Counted from the stretch's first letter, positions 11,133-23,497 are shown. The stretch is 64,000 bases of DNA from Bettongia penicillata ogilbyi (GCA_023548195.1 JAJHZJ010000414.1:2255676-2319675); one strand, 5' to 3'. Numbers and translations are program-made. The notes: generated by a model from the sequence alone, not told the origin.

Positions 11133-12560
11133 TTTTTGTAAATGTTTTCAAGTCATTATATTCTTCTGAATTTGTGTCTTGAAACTTTCCTGTCACCATA
11201 ATAGCTTTTTACAATTAGTATTTTTTTTATTTTTTATTCAGTCTTCTTCTTGATCTTGGGCTTTATGTTAGAACTGGTACCTCATTACCTTGGAGAGGGA
11301 AGAATGACTGACCCAAACTTTTGTTTTTTATGTCCTGCTATTGCTTTTACAACTCATTTTGAGGGCTCAGAAGATTATGATGTCTTCAGTATGGTGTGAT
11401 CCAGTCTGTTTACTGCCTTCCTTGTGCTCTTGTCCTTACTCAGGTAGCATCCTTGCTGCTTTTTCATGCTTTTGTAATGGGTGACAAAACTGCTAGATGA
11501 CACTGAACCCTGGGCCTAATCCTAGTACAGAAGTCCCTTCATGTCCTTTTCTGCCCAGATGTAAAGTTGTCTTTTCTGTTCCTGGATGCTGGGTTGTTCC
11601 CCACCACTGCTTCCATAGTCACATCAGATGCCACCACCACTGTCTGGTGTTGCACTGTTCTGTATTCCTGGTCAGCCTCAACCCCAGTATCTATGGACCT
11701 TTCTTTTTATTTTTTTATGGTACCCTGGGTTGGATAAATGGCTCATGAATTTTTCTTGGATTTTCCACCCAGATTTTGAAATATTTTCTATTGTCATTTC
11801 AGCAGATATTTAGATAACTTCTTTTCTTCTTATAGGATTTTCAGGATAAATTATTCTTATTCTAAGTACTTAGCTTTTGCTTTTAGGAATTTTGCATTCC
11901 ATACTCTAATTTTGTTTGTAGTAAATGCTTTAGGTCTTGTGTAATCCTGACTGTAGTCCTTTGGTAATTGAATTGCTTCTTTTTGAATGTTTACTTGAGA
12001 TATTTTTTCCTCTGTAAAGTGCTAGATTTAGGCGATGGCAATCCTGGTACTTTTCTTTTTGTATTTCTTACAGGATGAAATCAATGCATTTTTTCTAACT
12101 TTTTTTGACCTTTGATTATAATACAAGTGGTCAACTTATAGTTACGATTTGCTGAAATGTAACATAAACTTTTTCTTTCATCACGTGATTCAGGAAGTCC
12201 AGTGATTCTTTCCTTGACTTGTTTCCCAACTCTGTCATTTTTCATCACAGATATCACATGTATTTTTAAATTTAAAAAGTAATATAATACTTGCTATTTA
12301 ATGGAATAATTGACTTCTATTTGATCTATTCTAATTTCCAGGAGGTCTGTTATTTGAAAAATAATTGCCATTTTCAGTTCTAAGCTATTTGTTTCCATAT
12401 CATTTCTTTCCTCCAGAGTTGTTTAACTTTTACTTCTTCCTTCATTTCTTCTTGAATGTTATCCTTGTGGAAAATGTATTCTGTACCTCCCCCTTAAGTC
12501 TCTGCTTACAGTTGTCTTGGCATTCCTCACTACTAGGCTTGATTTGGGGACATATTTAGA
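11133..12560 (-). mobile_element. Old antisense L1 5'/ORF1 sequence, right of HAL1 copy B
   Basis: Pyrimidine-rich plus strand, i.e. purine-rich L1 sense on the minus strand. 11133-11220 continues the interrupted ORF1 coiled coil. 11240-11820 reads like an antisense 5' UTR. 11900-12550 again resembles reversed ORF1 (AAATGCTTTAGGTCTTGTGTAA, TTGAATTGCTTCTTTTTGAATG). It may be two old L1 pieces. All frames are broken. Confidence 0.5.
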
Positions 12561-13840
12561 TATATAACAGATCTTTATATTGGTGGAAATATTCTTCAGT
12601 TTATTCATCTCTCTAGCGTTAGTTCTTTAATTGGGGCTTTGTGGAAAGTTTTGCCTCCTAAAACATTTCAGAATGGGGTCAATGACTCTGCTTAGTTTTA
12701 CCCTAGATCACCTGGATTCCTGAGTTAACCTCCACCTAGATTTTAGAGTTCAGAGCAATAGATCTTCAGGACATCCTCTGGCTTCTCAGAACTCAGTTCT
12801 CATTGTCTGGATCAGGAAGAAAGTCATCTGCTGAGAAAATATTCTAATAAGTTGAAATTTTTAATAAAGATAAATGGGAAGTCTTACATGGATTCAAAGC
12901 AATCACCTTCCCATGTACCAGATGAGATCAGCTTCATAGCAATGTGTTCTGAAAAATTTCTTTGAGTTTTAGCAGATATCAAGATCACTATGAAACAATA
13001 GAGCATACTATCACAACCGAAATAGTTAAAGTGATTTGTTTCATTAGAAAAAATGTGGGAGTATGGTATGGAGGAAGAAAGAGATGATAGTTCTGTGATT
13101 CCCTGTACTGACCAAACTATATCTGGAATACTGTGTTCAGTCAGTGATGATACATTTTGGGAAGAATGGTCATAAACTAGAGGAGGTTAATTTAACCTTG
13201 ACATTGGGTGAAACTGTCTAATAACCAGTGCTCTCCAAGAGTAGAATGGGATTCTCTATGAAGTGTTGGTTTCCTATCAAGTGAATTTAGGCTGCTTATC
13301 AGGTACATGATAGAGGGGATTCTATTCAGTGGCATATTGAAATACTTGTCCTGAGATGCCTTCCAGCTCTGAAATTCTATTATCCTATGACCTAGCATAA
13401 TGTCTTTCACATACTCCCATATTAAGTGTGATCACTTGAGAAAATTCTTGATACCCTCTTACCTTAATCTTTTAAGGTATTTGGATCCTACATCTAGGAG
13501 TGGAAAGGATCTCAGGGACCATCTAGACCAATCCCTTTATTTTATAGATGAGGAGTCTGAGGCTTACAGCAGTTAAATGTTGTCTCTAAACATGTAGAGG
13601 TAATGTTAGAAGTAGGATTTGAGGGCCATACCTTTCAGGAATCAAATTACTACAGTGGGAGAAAGTCTGGGACAACTTGCATCAATGGATCCAGAGTAAA
13701 AAGCAGAACCAGGAGAACAATTTATACAAGGCAATAACATTACAGAGACAAATTGGAAGCATAACCAATGCTGTGGGCAATCATGATGCCAGAGGGACAT
13801 TGAAGAAGCATGCTATGACTTCCTGACAGACAGGTGGTGA
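12561..13840. other. PARP14 intron with weak repeat traces
   Basis: 12561-13480 shows nothing I can name. 13495-13640 looks like an antisense MIR-class piece (AGGATCTCAGGGACCATCTAGACC). 13640-13840 has L1 3'-like text (AAGCAGAACCAGGAGAACAA). Confidence 0.45.
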
Positions 13841-14869
13841 GCTTAAGAAGCAAAATAAAAGATACATTTTTGTGGACATGGACAATATGGAGAGTTGCTT
13901 TTCTTATAGGTGCATATTTCATATACAGGTTTCTAAAAAGATTTGTGGGAGAGGGAGAAGACGGAGAAACAAAGAAAAGAAACAAAAAGAAAGAAAAAAA
14001 TGTCATTGAAGCATTTGTTAAATTGCATAGAAAATAACAAAAGAAGATCAGAAACTATCACAGACAAGTACAATACTTTGAAAGTCACATATTGAGATTA
14101 TTATATACTTTAACAGAAAGGCAGTTGTATACAAGAAAATTTCAAACTTTTATGTACAATGCTCTTCTTTTATTTAAAGAAAACCAAATTCTCCTTTATT
14201 TAAGTTTTTTAACTGATATGCTCAGCAAATAGTCAGAAAATTGAGTCAGAAAGCTAATTGCCTGAACTGGAACAAATAAATGTTCCAAATATGTTACAAC
14301 GCATTACTAATAGCAACACATAACTTTTTAAAAGCCTGTATAAAAATATTCTATCATCCTAAGTAGTCATTAGTTTTCATATGTAACATTAGTTAAGAAT
14401 GATTGCAAACTCAGAAGGCTTAAGTTCTTTTCATGATTATCACTCAACTTTGAGAACCAATTTGTTAGTAGATACTTGATCTAAAATTGTATTAAATAAA
14501 AGGGTGCTACACTTGTATAGTAATGTATAAGCTAAAGTTTATTTTTTTATCAAGTAAATCAGTATTTTATTAAGATAAGTTTCAAATCAGCAAAATTGTC
14601 TTTAAATATGTCACACAGTTCAAATAAATTTTATTGCAGCCAAAGTAGTTGATAGTATGTACATAAAAACTATAGGAATTTAAGCTATAGGAAATAAGGT
14701 TATTTATTTTGGGCAGATATTGTTAACTTAAAGTAGCATTTATCACTAACTTAACCTAAGCTTTGTATAAATCAGACATGTGTCCTGTCTTACTCCTGTT
14801 TTGCTAGTCAACATATCTCAGTGGCCTAATCAATCTAATATCATTTTACCTAATTTTAATGTTTTCCCT

Positions 14870-16045
14870 TATCCTCTGATTCTAAGGAAAATTGTTCATT
14901 AGCTTCTTTTGTTTCTAGGTCTATCGCATCAACAATGTTATTCAAGTATGGATCTCCAGCCTCTAATAATAAGTCTGTTCCATTTTCTTCATAAATTGGG
15001 AAGAAATCCTCTCCCTAATGTCACTCCTCAAAGTTTTCTTGAAAATCGCGATCAGTAGCCATAAAAGGAATGCCAGCAAATGTATAAAAAATGTTGGTTC
15101 ATGCATAAAACAATTAGGATCGTTTTCAGGTGTTAATTTTCTATATGTTAAAGTGGCATGAATTCTACCTTAGTTACTTGACCAGAGTTCTACTAGCTTC
15201 ATAAGCAACTCTTTTATATCTCTGCTACAATTACATCTCTGCTTCTCAGACAATATTTCTAATTCTCTGAATCATTTCTTCCATCCATGAGTTTTCGAAA
15301 TCTCATCCTGTCAGTCTCAGTAGTTTTACTGGACAGGTCAAATTGTTGTCCATGGGATTAGAAAAAAGGACAACCAGCAATTGCCAAAGAGCAACCTGAA
15401 AAATTTCCGCTCTTGTGACCTGCCCCTTTGTTCCCTTCATCTCCAGGTTAAGGTAAAGTTCACCCAAGGTGAGTACAAAGGAATGAAATAATTTTCTGGT
15501 AGCTTCCTCCCCTTTGGCAGCCTGATCTTTTGGTCACACTCTCTGCATCTTTTAAGTAGTAACTGCCAGAAATGTCTACTTTGTGGACTAAAGGTTAGAC
15601 GAATAGACAAATAATTATACAACTATGCCCGTTTTTAAGAGAAGTGTGGCACAATTGTGGATGGTTGGGAGATGAGTTCCCTGAGGTCTTATAAAGTATC
15701 AACAATAATGACCGAATTATTAAGAGTTTCTTCAAACTGATACATTTCAGTTTCAATACTTTCTGGTTGTTCTGAAGAGATTTAAACACTCCTGTATGTA
15801 TTCTCTAAGGATAGGATAAACATTGCGTCCATCTTTGTAGGAAAAATCTGTGTAATTAGAAGTAAAACCTGATGGAGAAAATTCAGGGCATTTGAAGATG
15901 AATGTGAGATTAGTCTAGGTGCTCCAACCACCTGGGGTTTAGCCATTGCTGAAGTTCCTGGGAAGATTTTATCTTGTGAGCTAGGGGGAGCTCTCTTAGG
16001 CTTTGGACATTCTATAGGAGACCTGCCTGGTCTCCAAAACAGACT
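14870..16045 (-). pseudogene. Unidentified decayed coding-like relic (possible retrocopy)
   Basis: The minus strand gives protein-like stretches in shifting frames, in this order from 16045 to 14870: RPGRSPIECPKPKRAPPSSQ, AMAKPQVVGAPRLISHSSSN, PEFSPSGFTSNYTDFSYKDG, NVYPILREYIQECLNLF, ETEMYQFEETLNNSVIIVDT, SSKTTETDRMRFRKLMDG, RIHATLTYRKLTPENDPNCF, GIPFMATDRDFQENFEE and EAGDPYLNNIVDAIDLETKE. Frame changes and several stops separate them. Residue composition is that of a normal soluble protein, not L1, L2 or an obvious retroviral domain. No introns are evident over ~1.15 kb, so an old processed copy is the simplest reading. I do not recognise the parent gene. It lies inside the PARP14 intron, in the same orientation. 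Confidence 0.45.
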
Positions 16046-16114
16046 TACTATAGAAGAAAAAACATGAACATGGGTATGGCTTTAAACACAGATCAAATTT
16101 GCCAGAAGACATTT

Positions 16115-16385
16115 TAGGCTGCTAGGTGCCACAGTGGATAAAATAGAGGACTGGGAGGCTGGAAGACTGAGCTAGAATCCTGCATCAGACACTGCCTAGA
16201 TGTAAAACCCTGGACCAATCACTTAACTTCTCTGGGTCTCAGTTTTCTTGTCTGTAAAATGGGATAACAATAGCACCACCTATACAGGGTAGTTGTAAGG
16301 ATCAAGTGAATTAGCATAACTGAAGTATCTTACAAACCTAAAAGTGTTATATAAATGCAAGTTATCATTATTATTATAATCATAG
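16115..16385 (+). repeat. tRNA/MIR-class SINE
   Basis: GGCTGCTAGGTGCCACAGTGGATAAA head, then CCAATCACTTAACTTCTCTGGG, TCTGTAAAATGGG and a TTATTATTATAAT tail: the standard marsupial SINE order. Confidence 0.85.
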
Positions 16386-16599
16386 TCTTTTACTGCACTT
16401 AAAGAGATAGCTATCTCTAAAGCTAAGAGGTCAAAGGATAGAAACAGGCAGTTTTCAAAAGAAAAAATCCTAGTTGTGAACAAGCATAATAGAGAACACT
16501 AAAATATGAAAGAATATACTAGCAATAATCAAAGGGTCAGGTCAAAGGTTTCTTTTCACACTTAAAAACTGATAAAGAGGACAAAAGACGAGATGTTGA

Positions 16600-17285
16600 A
16601 AGATGGGACTACTTAATGCTGGAAGGGCTAAAGCAAGATAGGCACACTGAAATTCCATTTTTTTTTAAAACCTAACTCACATTTCTATATCCTTTGACCC
16701 AATGATTCTGTTGCTAGACATATATCCCAGTGGAGTCAGGGACAAAAAGAAAGGTTGCATAAATACAGAAATTTTTCCTGCAGCACTTTTTGTGGTAGCA
16801 GAGCACCAGAAACAAAGTAGATTCCCTTTGACTGGGGGGTGCAGTATATGAATGCAATAGAATATTACTGTACTACAAGAAACTTTTAATATGAAAAGTA
16901 TAGAGGAGCATGAGAAGACGTAAACTGATATGAAATGAAGTAAGCAGAGCCAGGAAAACAATATACATAATGACTACAACAATATAAATGGCAAAGGCAA
17001 AAATAGCATCAAAATTTTGGACTGCTAAATGATAATGATCAATGTTGGCTCCAAGGAATAGATACGAGATGACATCTCTCACTCTGTTTTTGCAGAGGTG
17101 GGGGGCCATGGATTTGGAACATGCATACAATGCCAATTTTTTCAATTTTATTAGTTTCTCTAAACTTTTTTCCACTTAAAATTTTTTTTATTATACAAAG
17201 ATTTCTTTCAGAAAAGGGGAAGAGAAGGCTATAAGAGAACATTTTGGTGATGTGAAAAGATATAATAAAACATTATTTTTGAAAA
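16600..17285 (+). mobile_element. L1 3'-end remnant
   Basis: Typical L1 ORF2 C-terminal and 3' UTR phrases: CCTTTGACCCAATGATTCTG, ATATGAATGCAATAGAATATTACTG and AAGCAGAGCCAGGAAAACAAT. No open frame. Confidence 0.75.
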
Positions 17286-17552
17286 AGCAGAAACATAGTT
17301 TCTGCCATCAAAGAGCTTATATTCCACCAGAGAGAAGCAAGCCAAATGCAGAACTGTGGAGATCAGCTATATATGTTACTGTAGTCTGAGAGGGACTATG
17401 TGTAGGAGTTTGGGTACTTGGGCCCAGTCATATACGCTACTAGTATGTGCCAGTCCCCCATTACACTACATGACTATTAGAGATTCATGATACATCACAA
17501 CATTATAATTTTGTTAGCCATTGTATTAGTGTAAATTATGCAAACAAAATAC

Positions 17553-17702
17553 CTTTTTTGAGGACAAATGTGCCGTTTGTTGAATTGACAATAACATCAG
17601 ACTCTTCCTTAGTGATGTCCCCAGAAGCAACCTGGAAGGTAATGGATCCAATCCTCATTTCATATACTCCTAATTCAGGGCTAGAAATAGTATCAAGTAA
17701 AT
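17553..17702 (-). CDS. PARP14: PARP14 exon, macrodomain 3 start
   Basis: 150 nt, phase 1 in and out. Acceptor CTCTTTAG; donor AAAAAAG/GTATTT. The product reads [19 protein letters not shown], then [20 protein letters not shown] and [11 protein letters not shown]. Human macro 3 has [31 protein letters not shown], so this is nearly identical around the first ADP-ribose loop. The following intron (7173-17552) contains HAL1 copy B and the unidentified relic. Confidence 0.96.
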
Positions 17703-18301
17703 CTAAAGAGAAAAAAAAAAGAACTCAAGGACCAAATATGACTTTGTGACTATTATTAACAGATTCCGTTGTATGCCTCTCTTTTTCTTTTCCCTCTTTC
17801 CTTTAAAGTAATCTCTCTACTTTTTCAAATATACTATGTTTAAAAGATCTGGGTGAAAGATATTTTAAAATAGCATAAAAATCATATGTAACACTAATTA
17901 CATAACCAAATTGGATAAGCTATAAACATCTAGCTGGTTGAGTCTCCATTAATCTGTATGGAAATGATTTTGACCAGTCTGAGAAAAATATTGGTCTCAT
18001 TTCATATCATTCAAAAAAATGGTTTCACACCAGATAACTTGATCTGTCTCATGATTGATAAAAATGACTAACACTTGGAATACAGCCTGGCATACATAGC
18101 ACTTAATTTTAAAATGCTTTATTTATCTATCCATTATTTATATATTTAGTATTTTATATGGTTAGAAATATTATACATGGTTTTATATCTTCTCTATTAC
18201 TTCTCTATTTTTAATACAATTACATTTGTCTTCATTTTGACTACCACTAAATTATTAGTAAACAATGGAAAAAATTTTTTAAGAAAATAACTTTACTAGA
18301 C

Positions 18302-18380
18302 CTTGCGTATCACTGGTGTTGGAAACTCTCCCACTGGTAGCATTTCCATCAGTATATTTAGTGAATTCTCTTTCAAATGC
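18302..18380 (-). CDS. PARP14: PARP14 exon, macro 2-macro 3 linker
   Basis: 79 nt, phase 0 in, phase 1 out. Acceptor TTTTTCCAG; product AFERE, then TKYTDGNATSGRVSNTSDTQ. It matches the human linker AFSDEFARRANGNL...KDTQ in start, length and final DTQ. The donor is ACGCAAG/GTCTAG, whose +3 to +6 positions are unusual. A better-looking GTAAAG six bases downstream would put the next exon out of frame, so the weaker site is preferred. Confidence 0.82.
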
Positions 18381-18594
18381 CTGGAAAAAGAAATGCACCT
18401 ACTGAATGTAGCAATTCTCGGTATAAATATTAATGAGATTTTTTAGAGAAGCATAGACCCCAAGAAAATAAGGACATATCTCTATGGCTGGTGATTACCA
18501 TGACACATTCTCAGCAGAAATTTCATTTCTGAAAGCTCATATAAAAAACCTTAAAGAATGCTAGCAGTTAAGGGGCAGAGTCATAATTTTATTC

Positions 18595-18785
18595 CAAAGT
18601 GTGCTGCAATAGAAATCAAAAGATCTGACCTAGATGTGTGGCTTTTTGACTTACTTCCTGTGTGATCTTTGACAAAGCACTTAACATCTCTGGGCTTCAT
18701 ATTCATAATTTATAAAATGAGGGGTTGGACTAGAGGACCTACAATGACCCTTCTAGCTCTAAATCTATGATCATATAATTAAAAG
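18595..18785 (+). repeat. MIR-class SINE remnant
   Basis: GCACTTAACATCTCTGGGC, TATAAAATGAGGGGTTGGAC and AGCTCTAAATCTATGATC match the 3' half of this SINE class seen at 6.2 kb. Confidence 0.75.
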
Positions 18786-18799
18786 ATCATAAATAAATC

Positions 18800-20770
18800 T
18801 TTAGGGAAGACTTGGAACATTTTTTTCATATGGTTGTTAATAGGTAGGATTTCTTGCTTTCAGAAATGCTTGTTCAAATTCTGTGACCATTTAGTCATTT
18901 ATTCTTATGTATTTGACCTTACTTACATAGTATGAATATGACACTTTCATCAGAGACATTTATTGCAAAGTTGTATTTTTAAATTTTAACTAGTGTTGTC
19001 TTTGATTATATAAACTTTTTGATTTCATGTAATCAAATATGTTCATTCTTTCTTCTATGGTTTTGACCTTTTCCTCTAGCTATACTGGGGACAGTACTTT
19101 ATTCATTGCACCTCTAATTTATTTATGATGAACCTTCTATATCTGTCATGTATCAATTTAGAACTTTTTTTTTGTATGTAGTATGAGATACAGCTCTTAA
19201 ATTGATTTCTACCAAATTGTTTTCTGAAGTCTGAGCAATTTTTGTTTGGTGAGGCCTAATCCTAGTAGTTAAGGCCTTTGGGTTTGTGGGTTTGTTGAAC
19301 ATATGACTACTGTATTTGCCTGTTTTTATAGATTGCATATGTCATCTGTTCTACTGGTCAGTCTCTCTCTCTCTCTCTCTCTCTGTATCTGCCTGTGTGT
19401 CTCTCTGTTTGTCTCTTTCTCTCTTGGTGGTTGTTGTTTCAGTGGTATGCAACTCTCTGTGACCTGATTTAGGGTCTTCTTAGCAAAGACCCTTTCCTTC
19501 TCCAGTTCATTTTACAGATGTGAAACTACCACTCAATAGGGCTGTGACTTTTCCAGGATCACACAGCTGGGAAGTGTCTGAGGATAGATTTGTGTTCATG
19601 AAGATAGATCTTCCTGACTCCAAGCCCATTGCTCTATCCACTGCACCACTGTGACGATAATTTCAGGTTAATGGTGGATTGGGGGAAGAGTTAAACATCT
19701 TCCCCACCCATTAATAGTCCTCAATACTTTTTGCTAATTTCTGTTGAGGCACTGGGTCAGAAGGTTGTGCCCTCTGATTCTGAAAAGTGTATAAATATTT
19801 TGAGGTGAGGTTATATTTTTGGGTTTAGTTTTTGCAAGAAGTTTCCTGTGCCAGATGAGACTCTGGAAAGCCTCTAAGGAGCCTCTTGGCTTTGAAAATC
19901 CAGATAGTGCTTCTCTCTCTGGTTACTATGTATGTATGGTCAGACAGTTGGATCTTTCTATTGATCTGTGATGTATGTACTGCTCAAGGTTGGGCAGCTG
20001 TAATCCCTGTCTGTTGATCTTTATCTCTCTGTATTTTCTCTGAAGTTCAGGGTGCTGACTTTTTCCCCTGAATTGATTGCTGACACTTCAAATGTTGCTT
20101 TCCTTTTAGAAAAGCAGATCTAAGAAACTATGATAGCAGGTCATCCTGTGTATGTCAGGGTACTTGCTTTTAAATCCACTTACCTGCTCTGATTTTTTAA
20201 CCAGAATCCAACAGTTTTGGTGATAGTGCTTTAATTCCTAGTTCAAATTCTGGTGTTGCTAAACCTCTATCCTTCTGTTTTCTTTATTGTCTTCCTTGAC
20301 ATGAATTTTGTCAGTATTTTTTCCAAGTTCTATAAACTAATCCTTTTACAGACTTCTTGGTTTACCACTGATCAAGCAAATAAATTTAAGGACTACTCTA
20401 ATTTTCATTATATTGGCCCAGCCTACTCATGGATAGTTAATATTTTACCAGTTACTTAGGTCTGTCTCTATTTCTGTAAAGAGTGTACATTTTATTAATA
20501 TAGTTCTTCTGTGTGACTTGGTAGGTAAACAGTCAAATATTTTTCATATGCTATAGTCATTCTGAATGAAATTTATCTTCTATTATGAAAGAAGGGTACT
20601 TGATAAGCAGTATTTTCAAAGTGGATTTTTATATGCATGTGTTTATGTATATAAAATGCATGCACATATATGTGTACACACATTTATATAAACGTTTATA
20701 TATGATAATAATGTATACACTATATTTATACATATACACATTATATATATTCATATATATATGTATATAT
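18800..20770. other. Intron: CT repeat, antisense SINE and AT-rich stretch
   Basis: 19362-19384 is a CT microsatellite. 19420-19660 is an antisense tRNA-class SINE (GATCACACAGCTGGGAAGTG, CTGACTCCAAGCCCATTGCTC). 20640-20770 is AT-rich with ATATAT steps. The rest shows no gene or named repeat. Confidence 0.6.
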
Positions 20771-20771
20771 G

Positions 20772-20784
20772 AAATAGAGACATA
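20772..20784 (+). repeat. Target-site duplication, left, HAL1 copy C
   Basis: AAATAGAGACATA, identical to 23485-23497. Confidence 0.85.
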
Positions 20785-21433
20785 GGGGAGGAGGGAAGAT
20801 GGCGGAGTAGAAAGACTCATGTATGCTAGCTCCGAATCCACAGCCCATGAAATTCCTGTAAAAAAAACTCCCCACAAATTCTGGAGCAGTGGAACCCGCA
20901 CAGAAACACAGTGGAAGAGATTTCCATTCCAGAGAGCCCTGGAAAGCTGGCCCCAGGGGTCCGTTGTGCTCTGGACAGTGGAGCCCACCCCTGCACTGCC
21001 CTGGCTGCACGGCCCCAGAGGAACAGATCCAAGCAGGCTTCAGGGACGGAATCTCTGGTGGCCGAGAAGGTCCCTCCACCCACAGGTGCTCCAGGTCAGT
21101 GAGAGAGACTTCTGGGCTGGTCTAGAGGGGAGCAGGGTGTCTCCATGGCTTGGGCACCCTTGGGAGACAGCAGCAGCCTGGGACTCCCGGAGCAGACAGG
21201 AGCTCCAATACCAAAGATCTCTGCATAAACCACCTGAGGGAAATGAGCCTGGGAGGCGGCCCTGCCCCTACCCAAGCACCAGAACTTAAGCTAACATTGA
21301 ATAGCAGCCCTGCCTGCCGCAGAAAGCCCTGAGACTAGGGAGCAGCATTTGAATCTCAGACACCAAGCACTAGCTGGGCAGACCTAGGCAGGGGTGGAGA
21401 GGAATCTCAGAAGTCAAGTAACTGGCTGGGAAA

Positions 21434-22535
21434 ATGCCCAGAAAAAGGAAGCAAAATAAGACCATAGAGAGCTACTTTATTGGGGAAGAGATGTTCCTTC
21501 CTCCTTTCATTTCTGATAAGAAAGTACAATGCTTGCCATCAGGGAAAGACGTGGAGGTCAGGGCCTCTCTATCCCAGACATCTGAGGTGGATGTCTGGTG
21601 GGCTCTGGCCAAGGAAGAGCTCAAAAAGGATTTTGAAAATCAAGTTAGACAGGTGGAGGAAAAACTGGGAAGAGAAATGAGAGAGATGCAAGAAAAGCAT
21701 GAAAAATGGGTCAATACCTTGGTAAAGGAGACCCAAAAAAATGCTGAAGAAAATAACACCTTGAAGAATAGGCTCACTCAATTGGCAAAAGAGGTTCAAA
21801 AAGCCAATGAAGAGAAGAATGCTTTCAAAAGCAAAATTAGCCAAATGGAAAAAGGTTCAAAATCTCACTGAAGAAAATAGTTCCCTCAAGATTAGAATGG
21901 AACAGATGGAGTCTAATGACTTTCTGAGAAACCAAGAAATCACCAAACAAAACCAAAATAATGAAAAAATGGAGGAGAATGTGAAATATCTCATGGGAAA
22001 AACAACTGACCTGGAAAATAGATCCAGGAGAGACAATTTAAAAATTATGGGACTACCTGAAAGCCATGATCAAAAAAAGAGCCTAGACATCATCTTCCAT
22101 GAAATTATCAAGGAAAACTGCCCTGATATTGTACAACCAGAGGGCAAAATAAGTAATGAAGGAATCCATCGATCACTGCCTGAAAGAGATCTAAAAAGAG
22201 AAACTCCTAGGAACATTGTGGCCAAATTCCAGAATTCCCAGGTCAAGGAGAAAATATTGCAAGCAGCTAGAAAGAAACAATTCTAGTACTGTGGAAATAC
22301 AATCAGGATAACTCAAGATCTAGCAGCTTCTACATTAAGGATCGAAGGGCTTGGAATAGGATATTCCAGAAGTCAAAGGAACTAGGACTCAAACCAAGAA
22401 ATCACCTACCCAGCAAAACTGAGTATAATACTTCAGGGGAAAATATGGTCTTTCAATGAAACAGAGGACTTTCAAGCATTCTTGATGAAAAGACCAGAGG
22501 TGAAAAGAAAATTTGACTTTCAAACACAAGAATGA
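21434..22535 (+). pseudogene. HAL1 copy C ORF1, broken
   Basis: ATG at 21434 opens MPRKRKQNKTIESYF. A 2-nt deletion near 21853 (AAAAAGGTTC for AAAAAGAGGTTC) shifts the frame. TAG at 22284 replaces CAG (TTCTAGTACTG). Single-base indels follow near 22338 and 22400. The coiled coil, RRM and C-terminal domain can still be traced. Non-functional. Confidence 0.88.
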
Positions 22536-22552
22536 GAAGTTGGTAATTGGTG

Positions 22553-22645
22553 GGACCACACACAGATGTACACACACACACACGCACACACACATGTACA
22601 TGTGTGCATGCACACACACATACACACATGCACGCACACACAGAG
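22553..22645 (+). repeat. CA-type microsatellite in HAL1 copy C
   Basis: ACACAC/ATGCAC array directly after GGTGGGACC, the family's fixed position. Confidence 0.9.
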
Positions 22646-23484
22646 ACAGAGAGCACAGAGTGAATTGAATTGGATGGAACCTTATCTTAAAAGAAATTAA
22701 GGTAAACGGTGAAAGAGAAATGTAGTGGGAGGAAAGAGGGTGAAATGGAATGGGGTAAATTATCTCTCATTCAAGAGGCAAGCAGGAGACTTTTCAGTAG
22801 AGGGAAAAAGAGGAGAGCTGAGAAAAAAACATGAAGTTTACCCTCATCACATTTGACTAAAGGAAGGAGTAAAATGCACACTCATTTTGGTTTGAAAACC
22901 TATCTTACAGTACAGGAAAGTGGGGGAGAAGGAGATAAACAGGGAGGGAAGGATGCTGGAAGGGAGGGCAGTGGGAGAAGGGAGCAATTTGAAGTCAACA
23001 CTCGGGGAGGTATAGCATCAAAAGACAGAATAGAAACAATGGGGGGCAGAATAGGATGGAGGGAAATACAGTTAGTCTTACACAACATGACTGTTATCGA
23101 AGTCATTTGCAAAACTACACAGATATGGCCTATATTGAATTGCCTGCCTTCCCAAAGGGAATGGGTGGGGTGGGAGGGATGGGGAGAATTTGGAACTCAA
23201 AGTTTTAGGAACAACTGTTGAGTATTGTTGTTGCTACTAGGAAATAAGAAATACAGTTAATGGGGAATAGAAAGTCATCTGGCCCTACAGGACAAAAGAG
23301 AAGATGGGCAGAAGAGAAGGGAGGGATGATAGAAGAGAGGGCAGATTGGTGATAGGGAAAGTTAGAATGCTCGGTGTATTGGGGTGGGGGAAGGGGATAA
23401 ATGCGGAGAAAATTTGGAACCCAAAATTTTGTGAAAATGAATGTAAAAAGTTATATAAATAAATTTATATTTAAAAAATAAATA

Positions 23485-23497
23485 AAATAGAGACATA
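23485..23497 (+). repeat. Target-site duplication, right, HAL1 copy C
   Basis: AAATAGAGACATA, identical to 20772-20784. Confidence 0.85.

Larger units (their letters stand above)
20785..23484 (+). mobile_element. HAL1-like element copy C
   Basis: Same plan as copies B and D: GGGAAGATGGCGGAGTAGAAAG start, ~650-bp GC-rich 5' UTR, ORF1 remnant, CA repeat, purine-rich 3' UTR, AAATTTGGAACCCAAAATTTTG and A-rich tail, flanked by a 13-bp duplication. Between the ORF1 end and the CA repeat, about 110 bases present in B are missing (AAGAATGAGAAG runs straight into TTGGTAATTGGTGGGACC). It is in the intron 3' of the PARP14 exon at 23797, antisense to the gene. Confidence 0.9.

Noticed and set aside
18291..18296. 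GTAAAG as donor of the linker exon
   Set aside because: Stronger consensus, but it leaves phase 0 while the next exon at 17702 needs phase 1.
20819..21289. 156-aa open frame in HAL1 copy C 5' UTR
   Set aside because: Same 5' UTR position as in copy B; frame and protein are not conserved between copies.
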